A stretch of 26,278 nucleotides of DNA from an uncultured Clostridia bacterium. Lineage in GTDB: Bacteria > Bacillota > Clostridia > Oscillospirales > Oscillospiraceae. The translations under genes and the position numbers were made by a program. Location of the stretch: the NCBI GenBank assembly GCA_937893605.1, contig CALBGG010000030.1:1-26278 (forward strand), given 5' to 3'. Positions 5,493 through 12,766 of this stretch are shown piece after piece; position 1 is the stretch's first letter; the number at the start of each line of letters is the position of its first letter. The notes under the pieces are model-generated. The model searched no databases and was not told where the DNA came from. It was given only the letters and a program-made list of their open reading frames with translations.

Positions 5493-5972
5493 ATGAAGAT
5501 CGCCGTTTTTTCGGATACTCACGGATTTTCCCGCGGCATGGAAAACGCCGTCGCAGACTATAAGCCCGACCGGATCATCCACCTCGGCGACGGCATGCGC
5601 GATGCGGAGGCTCTGCGCGAAAAATTCCCCGCCATACCCGTGTGCTGTGTTCCGGGCAACTGCGACGGATACTATGACGACGAAGAGGCTTATAAGCTCA
5701 TAACCCTCGGGCCTTATAAGGCCTTTCTTACCCACGGCCACCGCTACGCCGTGCGCGGCGGCAAGCTCGACGTTCTGCTGTATGCAGCCGAGTGCTGCGG
5801 CGCGCAGATAACCATGTTCGGTCACACGCACAGAGCGTTTTTTGAGCAGATAGGCGGCATTTTTGTTCTAAATCCCGGCACTGCGGGAAAGCTCCCGAAC
5901 CGGACCTGGGCAAAGCTTGAGATCACATCCGATGGCGAGATCGGCTGCGAGATATGCGGCATTGTTCTTTAG
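5493..5972 (+). CDS. YfcE/MJ0936-type metallophosphoesterase
   Basis: This is a small calcineurin-like phosphoesterase (159 residues, the usual family size) that would hydrolyse phosphodiesters with two bound metal ions in the cytosol; the natural substrate is unclear for most members. All family motifs are present: D8 and H10 in SDTHG, D33 in LGDG, N56 in GNCD, H81 in THGH, H111 and H113 in GHTH, and the late NPGT at 127-130. The start follows AGGAGG. It is transcribed divergently from the small three-gene operon and sits 74 bases before a foldase gene, with AT-rich DNA and a TATAAT between, so co-transcription is uncertain. Family call is secure; substrate not. Confidence 0.93.
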   Translation: MKIAVFSDTHGFSRGMENAVADYKPDRIIHLGDGMRDAEALREKFPAIPVCCVPGNCDGYYDDEEAYKLITLGPYKAFLTHGHRYAVRGGKLDVLLYAAECCGAQITMFGHTHRAFFEQIGGIFVLNPGTAGKLPNRTWAKLEITSDGEIGCEICGIVL

Positions 5973-6046
5973 TTTACAAAAAAGCGTAGATTATTTAATG
6001 CTTTTCGGTTATAATGATTTAGCATTTTAATAACAGGAGTTACGTT

Positions 6047-7219
6047 ATGAAAAAATTTATCGCACTGACACTTGCGCTCGTCATGCTCTGCTGCTGCGCT
6101 GCGGGCTGCTCTTCCGGCACCAAGGAGGACACCGTGATGACCGTAAACGGCACGGCGGTCGGCTTTGACGAATACATGGCAGGACTCAGTCAGGCAGTCA
6201 GCGAGCTTGAGGATCTGTATCAGAGCTACTCCGGAACGAGCGTCGACTGGGACGGCAAATTCTTGTTCGACGACACTACAACGAACCTCGACTGGTGCCT
6301 CAAGCGTGCCGCTCAGCAGGTCGCAAGATACCGGGTGGTCGAGCAGAAGGCCGAGGAGCTCGGCGTTACACTCACCGACGAGCAGAAGGCCGACATCGAC
6401 GAGCAGATCGAAAACATAAAGGAGCAGTATGTCACCTCCGACGACAAGGCCGATACTCAGCTCAAGGCCTTCTTCGCAACCTACGGCTATACAGAGGACA
6501 GCTACAGAGAGCAATGCCGCCTCAATTATCTGTACACGGATCTATTCACCGAGCTCTACGGCGAGCAGGGCAGCAAGCTCAGCGATGAAAAGGTGCAGGC
6601 CTACGCCGAGAAAAACAACTATATCACCTCCGCGCACATTCTGTTTCTGACCAGCGAGACAGTTACCGACGCAGACGGCAAGTCCACCTCCAAGGAGCTT
6701 TCCGACGAGCAAAAGGCCGAAAAAAAGGCAAAGGCCGAGGAGTTGTGCGCCGAGCTCAAGGCAATAAGCGACGATAGCGAACGCTGGAAACGCTTTAAGG
6801 AGCTTATGAACGAATACAGCGAGGACCCCGGCCTTGAGCAGTTCCCCGACGGCTACTGCTTCACGAAGGGCAGCATGGTCACCGAGTATGACGATGCAAG
6901 CCGTGCGCTTAAAGAGTATGAGGTTTCCGACGTTGTCGAATCGCAGTACGGCTATCACATTATCATGCGCCTGCCTACAAAGGGCACCGACCTTGTTTCC
7001 TACTCAAACGGCTATCAGCAATCGGTCGTTCCGCTGACCTATCTCGCCGCGCCCGTTGAGTTTGACGCGGATATCGCCGACTGGGCAAGCAGCGCCGAAA
7101 TAAAGTACACCAAGCTTTACGACAGCATTGATTTCAGCCAATTCATCACCGATGAGGGCTTCGTTTTCCAATCCTACGCAGACTACACCGCCGCGCAGGG
7201 CAAGAGCAAGGAAAATTGA
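6047..7219 (+). CDS. prsA: PrsA/SurA-like peptidyl-prolyl isomerase lipoprotein
   Basis: The protein would be anchored on the outer face of the membrane and help secreted proteins fold. It has a lipoprotein signal: MKKF, a hydrophobic stretch with three cysteines, then AAG-C21 as the lipobox. Residues 30-175 form the SurA-N-like chaperone region (TVNGTAVGFDEYMAGLSQ, later EQKAEELGVTLTDEQ-type helices). Residues 192-310 form the parvulin domain, beginning ITSAHILF and ending with YGYHIIMR (301-308), two hallmarks of the fold. It is 390 residues, longer than B. subtilis PrsA (about 290) through the N-terminal part and an insert inside the parvulin domain (about 205-230). AGGAG precedes the start; a terminator follows. 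Confidence 0.87.
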   Translation: MKKFIALTLALVMLCCCAAGCSSGTKEDTVMTVNGTAVGFDEYMAGLSQAVSELEDLYQSYSGTSVDWDGKFLFDDTTTNLDWCLKRAAQQVARYRVVEQKAEELGVTLTDEQKADIDEQIENIKEQYVTSDDKADTQLKAFFATYGYTEDSYREQCRLNYLYTDLFTELYGEQGSKLSDEKVQAYAEKNNYITSAHILFLTSETVTDADGKSTSKELSDEQKAEKKAKAEELCAELKAISDDSERWKRFKELMNEYSEDPGLEQFPDGYCFTKGSMVTEYDDASRALKEYEVSDVVESQYGYHIIMRLPTKGTDLVSYSNGYQQSVVPLTYLAAPVEFDADIADWASSAEIKYTKLYDSIDFSQFITDEGFVFQSYADYTAAQGKSKEN

Positions 7220-7230
7220 TACCGACACGC

Positions 7231-7264
7231 AAAATGCAGCAGTCAAATGACTGCTGCATTTTTT
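7231..7264. terminator. Bidirectional terminator
   Basis: TGCAGCAGTCA (7235-7245) pairs perfectly with TGACTGCTGCA (7248-7258), flanked by AAAA on the left and a T-run on the right. It separates the convergent foldase and lipoprotein genes. Confidence 0.9.
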
Positions 7265-7275
7265 ATTTATTCCAT

Positions 7276-7875
7276 TTACTCCGCGCCCTCGGCTTCGGCT
7301 GGTTTTGTCGGGAGAGTTATTTCATACTCCGTGCCGGTATCGCCGTAGGTGTAAGTGACATGAAGCTCGCCCGTTTCCTCATCCTGCTCACAGGCCGTGA
7401 CCGTTATCGACAGCGCCTGGACATCGAGGGTCCGCTCGTAGAAATAACCGTTTTCATCGAACATGTCGCGAACCGTCATGCGATGGCCGTTATCGTAATC
7501 GTGGTAGGCAACGAGCTTGCCGTTATCCCAAAAGGCATTGAAAAACGATTCGGAAACGCGGCCGTTTTTCAGGTCGTAGTAGCGGCAGAAGGTCTTGTCG
7601 TTGACGTAAAACCGAACTCCGAGAAGATCGTCGTTTATTTCGGCGACGCGCGGCTGCTTTGCACAGATGGCGCTCTCGAGCACGTTTCCGGCATTGTCCG
7701 TTATCGTGTAGCTGTATTTTGTAACTCCGCTCGTGTGGTTTTCCGTGACTGTGAAGTTATCTCCCTGAGCGAGTATTGTTCCCGTGGGCTCCGGGGTCTC
7801 GACCGGCGTATCCTCGCCGCAGGCGGAAAGCAGCATCAGCGCAAGGAGTATTACCGTGAGTATTCTTTTTTTCAT
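7276..7875 (-). CDS. Hypothetical lipoprotein
   Basis: The 199-residue protein starts MKKRILTVILLALMLLSACG, a clear lipoprotein signal with lipobox LSAC and C19 as the acylated residue. A proline/threonine linker (DTPVETPEPTG) follows. The mature part is rich in beta-strand-like, aromatic stretches (KYSYTITDNAGNVLES, then GVRFYVNDKTFCRYYDL and YFYERTLDVQALSITVTAC) and ends acidic. No named family was recognised. Its start codon overlaps the folA stop (TAATG), so it is translationally coupled to folate enzymes although a surface lipoprotein has no obvious link to them. It is likely the last gene of thyA-folA-lipoprotein. Confidence 0.75.
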   Translation of the reverse strand: MKKRILTVILLALMLLSACGEDTPVETPEPTGTILAQGDNFTVTENHTSGVTKYSYTITDNAGNVLESAICAKQPRVAEINDDLLGVRFYVNDKTFCRYYDLKNGRVSESFFNAFWDNGKLVAYHDYDNGHRMTVRDMFDENGYFYERTLDVQALSITVTACEQDEETGELHVTYTYGDTGTEYEITLPTKPAEAEGAE

Positions 7876-8351
7876 TATTTTATCCTTTCATAGCAAATGA
7901 AGCTGTATTCGATGTCTCCCTCTCGCAGCGCTTCGCTTTGTTCCGCGATGCGCCAGCCGACAGATGCGTCGAGATCTTCAAAAAAGCTGTCCGAATGCGG
8001 GCGGCAATTTATTTTTGTGACGAAAACGCGGTCGATATACGGCATCATGTCGTGAAACACACTCTGTCCGCCGAGGACGATCGCGTCCGTGCCGGATATT
8101 TCGGCAGCTTCCTCTGCGCTGTGCGCGATCTCCGCACCGTCAATGCTCATTTTCTGACGGGTCAGAATGATGTTCCTGCGCCCCTTGAGCGGTCTGCCGC
8201 CGGGAAAATCGGCAAGGGTACGGCGGCCGACGATGACTGTCTTTCCGAGCGTGAGCTCAATAAAATGCTGCCTGTCGGCCTTCAAAACGACCGGCTGCGT
8301 ACCGCCGGCGCCTATGCCCCAGTCGGAATAAACGGCAACTATTGCATCCAT
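7875..8351 (-). CDS. folA: Dihydrofolate reductase
   Basis: FolA reduces dihydrofolate to tetrahydrofolate with NADPH, regenerating the folate oxidised by thymidylate synthase. The 158-residue length is normal. The N-terminus MDAIVAVYSDWGIG provides the glycine-rich substrate loop; D26 in KADRQHF corresponds to the catalytic acid. GKTVIVGRRTLADFPGGRPL is the conserved NADPH-binding stretch (usually VMGRKTxESIG..L), and IVLGGQSVF is the GG motif near the C-terminus. It follows thyA by 11 bases with a GAAAGGA site and overlaps the downstream lipoprotein gene by one base. The sequence is divergent from Bacillus DHFR, but all key residues are present. Confidence 0.94.
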   Translation of the reverse strand: MDAIVAVYSDWGIGAGGTQPVVLKADRQHFIELTLGKTVIVGRRTLADFPGGRPLKGRRNIILTRQKMSIDGAEIAHSAEEAAEISGTDAIVLGGQSVFHDMMPYIDRVFVTKINCRPHSDSFFEDLDASVGWRIAEQSEALREGDIEYSFICYERIK

Positions 8352-8362
8352 GGCTTTTCCTT

Positions 8363-9193
8363 TCAGACGGCGACGGGGATCTTTGTCTTGAACTCCGAAT
8401 ACTCGTAGTTTTCGACCTTGAAGCTGTCGCGCGTAAACTTATAAAAATCGTCCACAGCGGGGTCAATGATAAACCTCGGCGCGGCCTTGGGCGGATTTGC
8501 GATTATCTCCTCTATCGCCGGAACGTGGCGGTCATATATGTGCGCATCGGCAATAACGTGCACAAGCTCGCCCGCCTTGAGCCCCGCTATCTGTGCAAAC
8601 ATATGCGTGAGCACGGCGTACTGCACGACGTTCCAGTTATTTGCCGCGAGCATGTCCTGCGAGCGCTGATTGAGTATGGCGTTGAGAGTGTTTCCGCTGA
8701 CGTTGAAGGTCATGGAGTACGCGCAGGGGTACAGCGCCATTTCGCTGAGATCTGCGTGATTATAGATGTTGGTCATTATGCGGCGCGAGGCGGGGTTGTG
8801 CTTAAGATCCCAAATGACCTTATCGACCTGATCCATATCGCCCTCGGGATAGTGGTTTTTAACGCCGAGCTGATAGCCGTAGGCCTTGCCTATGGAACCG
8901 TTTTCGTCCGCCCACGCATCCCATACACGCGTGCGCAGCTCGTTTACGTTGTTGCTCTTTGCCTGCCATATCCACAAAAGCTCATCGATGGCCGACTTCC
9001 AGAATGTCCTGCGTATCGTCAGTATGGGGAATTCCTCGGAAAGGTCATAGCGGTTTACGATGCCGAACTTTTTGACCGTGTGCGCCGGAGCGCCGTCGGG
9101 CCATCGGGGGCGCACCTCAAGGTCTTTATCCCACACGCCGTCAGTCAGTATATCCCTGCAATTTGCTATAAATATCTCGTCAGCTCTGCTCAT
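8363..9193 (-). CDS. thyA: Thymidylate synthase, Bacillus ThyA / phage phi-3T type
   Basis: ThyA methylates dUMP to dTMP using methylene-tetrahydrofolate, producing dihydrofolate. The start MSRADEIF is chosen for its GAGGTG site; the upstream ATG at 9223 has none. The resulting 276 residues match the 279 of B. subtilis ThyA. The stretches SAIDELLWIWQAKSNNVNEL and DFYKFTRDSFKVENYEY are close to that enzyme rather than to E. coli ThyA. The catalytic cysteine is C157 in ALYPCAYS, where most bacterial ThyA have PPC; NPASRR (133-138) supplies phosphate-binding arginines. It leads a thyA-folA-lipoprotein unit and is divergent from dpaA. Identification secure. Confidence 0.95.
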   Translation of the reverse strand: MSRADEIFIANCRDILTDGVWDKDLEVRPRWPDGAPAHTVKKFGIVNRYDLSEEFPILTIRRTFWKSAIDELLWIWQAKSNNVNELRTRVWDAWADENGSIGKAYGYQLGVKNHYPEGDMDQVDKVIWDLKHNPASRRIMTNIYNHADLSEMALYPCAYSMTFNVSGNTLNAILNQRSQDMLAANNWNVVQYAVLTHMFAQIAGLKAGELVHVIADAHIYDRHVPAIEEIIANPPKAAPRFIIDPAVDDFYKFTRDSFKVENYEYSEFKTKIPVAV

Positions 9194-9233
9194 ATCGCAC
9201 CTCATATTCAAAACTTTTCTCATTCTATCATCT

Positions 9234-9261
9234 CACCGAATTTAATGCAACGCATATTATG
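9234..9261 (+). promoter_or_regulatory. Possible sigma-K promoter for dpaA
   Basis: CACC, 15 bases, then CATATTATG resembles the sigma-K pattern (mACm, 16-17, CATAnnnTA) with one mismatch and a slightly short spacer. dpaAB is expressed in the mother cell under sigma-K in studied spore formers. The implied leader is very short. Confidence 0.3.
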
Positions 9262-9281
9262 GCATTACCGGAGGTGATCGA

Positions 9282-10127
9282 ATGAGAATTTCAGTTTGCG
9301 GCGGCGATGAGCGCAGCGTTATACTCGCCCGTCGTCTTGCAGAAGCCGGGCACGAGGTGCTGTGCTTTTGCCTTGACAAGGCGGAGCTCCCCGACGGCTG
9401 CCGAGGTGTCGGTTTTCCCGTCGAGGCAGATGCTGTGATACTGCCCGTTCCCGCAGAGGATGCGCACGGGCTTTTGAATGCTCCGAAAGGCGCACAGCCC
9501 TGCTGTATTGAGCACATACTTGACTGCGCGGGAAGCGGCGCTGTGCTCATCGGCGGCAGGATAAGCGCACAGATAAGGTCTGCTGCCGAGCAGCGCGGCA
9601 TGGCGGTGCACGACTATATGCGCTGCCCGGAGCTCACGGTCAAAAACGCCGCCGTGACCGCCGAGGGTGCTGTGAGCGAGCTGATGAAAAAGACAAAGAC
9701 CGCGCTGTGCGACATGCGCGTACTCGTCGTCGGCTGGGGCCGGATCGGAAAGCTTCTTATCAGTAAGCTTTCGGCGCTGTGCCCGGCAGTGTGTCTTATG
9801 TCAAAAAACTCCGAGGCGAGGGCGCTTGCGTCCGCGCTCGGCTGTACAGCACTTGCGCCCGACTGTCCGCCGGAGGTGCTCGGCGGCTTTGATGCAGTGA
9901 TAAACACGGCTCCCGCGCAGGTTATACCCGATCTGCGGGCGTTTAAAGATAACTGCATTCTGCTTGAGCTTGCGTCCGCGCCCGGCGGCATCGACGAAAA
10001 TACCGCTCATAAGCTGGGACTCGACCTCAGCGTTCTGCGCGGCCTGCCGGGACACTACGCTCCCGAGAGCGCCGCTAAAGCCATGTTTTCAGCCGTTTCC
10101 GACATATTAAAAGGAGTGATATCATGA
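9282..10127 (+). CDS. dpaA: Dipicolinate synthase subunit A
   Basis: With DpaB it oxidises dihydrodipicolinate (lysine pathway) to dipicolinic acid in the mother cell; the product fills the spore core and gives heat resistance. The 281-residue protein has an N-terminal Rossmann-like part (MRISVCGGDERSVILARRL), the family-typical CPELTVKNAAVTAEGAVSEL region, and a dinucleotide-binding loop VLVVGWGRIGKLL with GWGRIG at 151-156. The C-terminus (GLPGHYAPESAAKAM) is also typical. GGAGGTGAT precedes the start. Stop and dpaB start overlap as ATGA, so the subunits are translationally coupled. The paralogous possibility of another NAD-dependent dehydrogenase is excluded by the neighbour. Confidence 0.94.
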   Translation: MRISVCGGDERSVILARRLAEAGHEVLCFCLDKAELPDGCRGVGFPVEADAVILPVPAEDAHGLLNAPKGAQPCCIEHILDCAGSGAVLIGGRISAQIRSAAEQRGMAVHDYMRCPELTVKNAAVTAEGAVSELMKKTKTALCDMRVLVVGWGRIGKLLISKLSALCPAVCLMSKNSEARALASALGCTALAPDCPPEVLGGFDAVINTAPAQVIPDLRAFKDNCILLELASAPGGIDENTAHKLGLDLSVLRGLPGHYAPESAAKAMFSAVSDILKGVIS

Positions 10128-10699
10128 ACAAACCGCGAGTCGGCATCGCCCTTTGCGGCTCTTTCTGCACATATGATAAGCTGTTTTCGCAACTTATAAG
10201 CCTTGCAGATAAATACGAGCTCGTGCCTGTCATGAGCGAATCAGCCGCCGTGACCGATACTCGCTTCGGTGCGGCCGGGGACTTCGTCTCGCGTCTTACA
10301 GCGCTGTGCGGCGCAGAGCCTGTACATTCCATAGCCGAAGCGGAGCCTTTGGGACCGGCTGAGCCCATGGAGGCGCTCATAATCGCGCCATGCACCGGAA
10401 ACACCATGGCAAAGATAAACCACGGCATAACGGACACAGCCGTCACCATGGCGGCAAAGGCGCATCTGAGAAACTCAAAGCCCCTCGTCATTGCGTTTTC
10501 GACAAACGATGCGCTCTCAGGCTCGGCTCCGAACATTGCGGGGCTTTTAAACCGCAAAAACGTCTACTTCGTTCCCTTCGGGCAGGATGATCCCGTCAAA
10601 AAGCCCTTCTCCATGGCCTCGGACTTTTCGCTGATAGGCAAAACTCTCGAGTCCGCCCTTACCGGTAAGCAGCTCCAGCCTCTTTTAGCGGCGCATTGA
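10124..10699 (+). CDS. dpaB: Dipicolinate synthase subunit B (flavoprotein fold)
   Basis: DpaB is the flavin-type partner of DpaA. The 191-residue protein starts VGIALCGSFCTYDKLFSQL, the conserved nucleotide-binding start. It contains EALIIAPCTGNTMAKINHGI then TDTAVTMAAKAHLRN, the hallmark of the flavoprotein/decarboxylase fold, and ends YFVPFGQDDPVKKPFSM and LTGKQLQPLLAAH. Known homologues end soon after the QLQP motif. Here the final LLAAH codons and stop coincide with the outer end of the repeat element at 10682-11113, so the terminus may have been remodelled by insertion. The core appears intact, so activity is expected. Confidence 0.94.
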   Translation: MNKPRVGIALCGSFCTYDKLFSQLISLADKYELVPVMSESAAVTDTRFGAAGDFVSRLTALCGAEPVHSIAEAEPLGPAEPMEALIIAPCTGNTMAKINHGITDTAVTMAAKAHLRNSKPLVIAFSTNDALSGSAPNIAGLLNRKNVYFVPFGQDDPVKKPFSMASDFSLIGKTLESALTGKQLQPLLAAH

Positions 10700-10740
10700 G
10701 GCTACACCAATACAGTAATTGCGGTTGCCCGGTATCGAAA
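10682..10740 (-). repeat. Dispersed repeat unit, copy 3 (inverted)
   Basis: On the minus strand TTTCGATACCGGGCAACCGC and the following bases align with copy 1 at roughly three quarters of positions, down to AATGCGCC and TAAAA. The outer end lies inside the last codons of dpaB. Confidence 0.65.
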
Positions 10741-11049
10741 CATTGGCGGAAGCCATATCGTTTCGCGTAACGCGAAATTGTGCGATATCAGTGCAGAAAA
10801 TTTGCCGGCACCACGTAGGGCACGGGCTTGGTCGGAACTTGCGTCAGCTCGTAGGGGCGATCATCGATCGCCCGCTGGCCTTGGTTTTCTCCTCAGCTGC
10901 CAACAAAATCGCAAAAAACGGGCGGGCAATGCCCGCCCCTACCCTATAGATTTTAGTTCCGACAAAGCTTTTGGAAGCGGAACGGGCAAGCCCGTTCCTT
11001 ACAAAAGTGCGCCGCAACTCCATAGTGCGATGCAAAAATGGTTTCCGAC

Positions 11050-11113
11050 GCAGCATCGACACCGGGCAGCTGTAATATGCGTATAGGCACGGCCTTAATT
11101 CGCCTCTAAAAAA
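11050..11113 (+). repeat. Dispersed 64-bp repeat unit, copy 2
   Basis: It matches 1643-1706 at 53 of 64 positions without gaps. It forms the right end of the palindromic element; its final CTAAAAAA leads straight into a tandem duplication and the -35 of the next gene. Confidence 0.75.
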
Positions 11114-11128
11114 GCGCCTCTAAAAAAG
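11101..11128 (+). repeat. Perfect 14-bp tandem duplication
   Basis: CGCCTCTAAAAAAG occurs twice head to tail. The first copy is the outer edge of the repeat element, and the second abuts TTGACA. It may be an insertion footprint or slippage. Confidence 0.85.
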
Positions 11129-11158
11129 TTGACAAGGTTCGACGCGGCGGTATATAAT
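11129..11158 (+). promoter_or_regulatory. Sigma-A promoter for the DUF1846 gene
   Basis: TTGACA (11129-11134) and TATAAT (11153-11158) are perfect, with an 18-bp spacer; TATATA at 11151 would give 16. The -35 touches the tandem repeat. Confidence 0.7.
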
Positions 11159-11180
11159 TTTTGTTTGTGAAAAATACAGA

Positions 11181-12686
11181 ATGGATGGGCTGATGATTAT
11201 GAATGTGATAGGCTTCGACAACGAAAAATACATGCGCGAGCAGTCGCGCAACATAAGAGAGAGAATTGCGAAATTCGGCGGCAAGCTGTACCTCGAGTTC
11301 GGCGGCAAGCTGTTCGACGACTTCCACGCCGCGCGCGTTCTTCCGGGCTTCGAGCCGGACAGCAAGGTCAAAATGCTGCTTAAAATGAAGGACGAGGCGG
11401 AGGTCGTCATCGCAATTTCCGCCGACGATATCGAGCGCAACAAGCGCCGCGGCGACCTCGGCATAACCTACGACGAGGACACGCTCAGGCTCATCGACGC
11501 ATTCCGCGGCATAGGTCTTTTCGTCGGCAGCGTTGTCATAACCCACTACCGCAGCCAGCCGGCCGCGGAGCTGTTCCAGAAGCGGCTCGAGCGCCTCGGC
11601 ATCAAGGTCTACCGCCACTACATAATTCCCGATTACCCCTCAAACGTCGAGCTCATTGTCTCGGAGGACGGCTTCGGAAAGAATGACTACATTGAAACAG
11701 AGCGCAGCCTCGTCGTGGTCACCGCCCCCGGCCCCGGCAGCGGCAAAATGGCGACCTGCTTAAGTCAGCTCTACCATGAGCATCAGCGCGGCATAAACGC
11801 CGGCTACGCAAAGTTCGAGACCTTCCCGATCTGGAACATTCCCCTCAAGCACCCCATTAACCTCGCCTACGAGGCGGCCACCGCCGACCTTGACGATGTT
11901 AACATGATCGACCCCTTCCACCTCGAGGCATACGGCGAAACGACGGTAAATTACAACCGCGACGTTGAGATATTCCCCGTGCTCAACGCCATACTCACGC
12001 GCATCTTCGGCGAGAGCGCGTACAAAAGTCCTACGGACATGGGCGTCAACATGGCGGGCAACTGCATCATAAACGACGAGGCCTGCCGCAATGCCTCAAA
12101 GCAGGAGATAATCCGACGCTACTACGCCGCGGCGTGCTCGCTGCGCCAGGGTCTCGGCACTGTTGAAGAGGTGCGTAAGATAGAGCTTATCATGAACTCC
12201 ATAGGTCTTTCCGCTGCCGACCGCCCCGTCGTTGCGGCGGCAAACGCCCGTGCGGAGGAGACCGGCGCTCCTGCCGTCAGCATAGAGCTTCCCGACGGAA
12301 CGATAGTCACCGGCAAAACGAGTTCCCTGCTCGGCGCATCCTCGGCATGTCTCATGAACGCGCTCAAAAAGCTTGCGGGCATAAACAAGGAGCTGCTGCT
12401 CATAGCGCCCAGCGTCATAGAGCCTATCCAGCATCTCAAGGTCGAGCACCTCGGAAACCACAATCCGCGCCTGCACACGGACGAGCTGCTCATCGCACTG
12501 TCTATCTGCGCCGTAACAAACCCGCTCGCGGAGCTGGCTATCGACCAGCTCGGTAAGCTGCGGGGCTGCGAGGCGCACTCTTCGGTCATTCTCTCGCGCG
12601 TTGATGAAAATCTTTTCTCCAAGATCGGCGTCAACATCACCTCCGAGCCGAAATATCAGGCGAAGAAGCTGTATCACAAAAAGTAA
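11181..12686 (+). CDS. UPF0371/DUF1846 family protein
   Basis: The 501-residue protein belongs to a conserved family (about 500 residues) found in clostridia, streptococci and others, with no established biochemical function. Recognisable stretches are FGGKLYLEFGGKLFDDFHAA, RVLPGFEPDSKVKMLL, VVTAPGPGSGKMATCLSQLY (a P-loop-like glycine stretch around residue 180) and FPIWNIPLKHPINLAYEAAT. The start is uncertain: ATG 11181 is the first after the promoter, while MNVIGFDNEKY at 11199 is nearer the family's usual start; neither has a strong ribosome site. It is monocistronic, between its own promoter and a perfect terminator. The P-loop-like stretch suggests nucleotide binding, but this is inference. 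Confidence 0.88.
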   Translation: MDGLMIMNVIGFDNEKYMREQSRNIRERIAKFGGKLYLEFGGKLFDDFHAARVLPGFEPDSKVKMLLKMKDEAEVVIAISADDIERNKRRGDLGITYDEDTLRLIDAFRGIGLFVGSVVITHYRSQPAAELFQKRLERLGIKVYRHYIIPDYPSNVELIVSEDGFGKNDYIETERSLVVVTAPGPGSGKMATCLSQLYHEHQRGINAGYAKFETFPIWNIPLKHPINLAYEAATADLDDVNMIDPFHLEAYGETTVNYNRDVEIFPVLNAILTRIFGESAYKSPTDMGVNMAGNCIINDEACRNASKQEIIRRYYAAACSLRQGLGTVEEVRKIELIMNSIGLSAADRPVVAAANARAEETGAPAVSIELPDGTIVTGKTSSLLGASSACLMNALKKLAGINKELLLIAPSVIEPIQHLKVEHLGNHNPRLHTDELLIALSICAVTNPLAELAIDQLGKLRGCEAHSSVILSRVDENLFSKIGVNITSEPKYQAKKLYHKK

Positions 12687-12696
12687 AATATTTTTA

Positions 12697-12724
12697 AAAG
12701 GCAAGCGTATACGCTTGCCTTTTT
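12697..12724 (+). terminator. Perfect palindromic terminator
   Basis: AGGCAAGCGTA and TACGCTTGCCT are exact complements, with AAA before and TTTT after. It ends the DUF1846 transcript and precedes galE. Confidence 0.85.
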
Positions 12725-12766
12725 CATCATTATATTTTAAAATCGGCTTAAAGGAGTTGATAAGCA

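Larger units (their letters stand above)
10682..11113. mobile_element. Nested palindromic repeat element of about 430 bp
   Basis: The ends are inverted copies of a roughly 60-bp unit: 10682-10740 (reverse) and 11050-11113 (forward). Inside, further pairs lie in mirror order: GTAGGGCACGGGC (10815-10827) against GCCCGTTCCTTAC (10990 on); GCTTGGTCGGAACTT against TAGTTCCGACAAAGC (10953-10967); GTAGGGGCG (10851 on) against CGCCCCTAC (to 10942). Local hairpins occur at 10755-10788 (ATATCG-TTTCGCG with mirror arms), 10855-10873, 10920-10938 and 10979-10998. There is no credible coding frame. It fills the whole gap between dpaB and the next promoter. A MITE- or REPIN-like non-autonomous element is the best interpretation; GTAGGGGCG-type hairpins look familiar from clostridial intergenic DNA. 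Confidence 0.7.

Noticed and set aside
8342..9277. 311-residue open frame on the plus strand
   Set aside because: Antisense to thyA, whose identity and motifs are certain; no ribosome site and no recognisable domain.
10814..11001. Repeated GTAGGGGCG hairpins as a possible CRISPR array
   Set aside because: The units are palindromic, inverted with respect to each other and unequally spaced, with no regular repeats and spacers and no cas genes.
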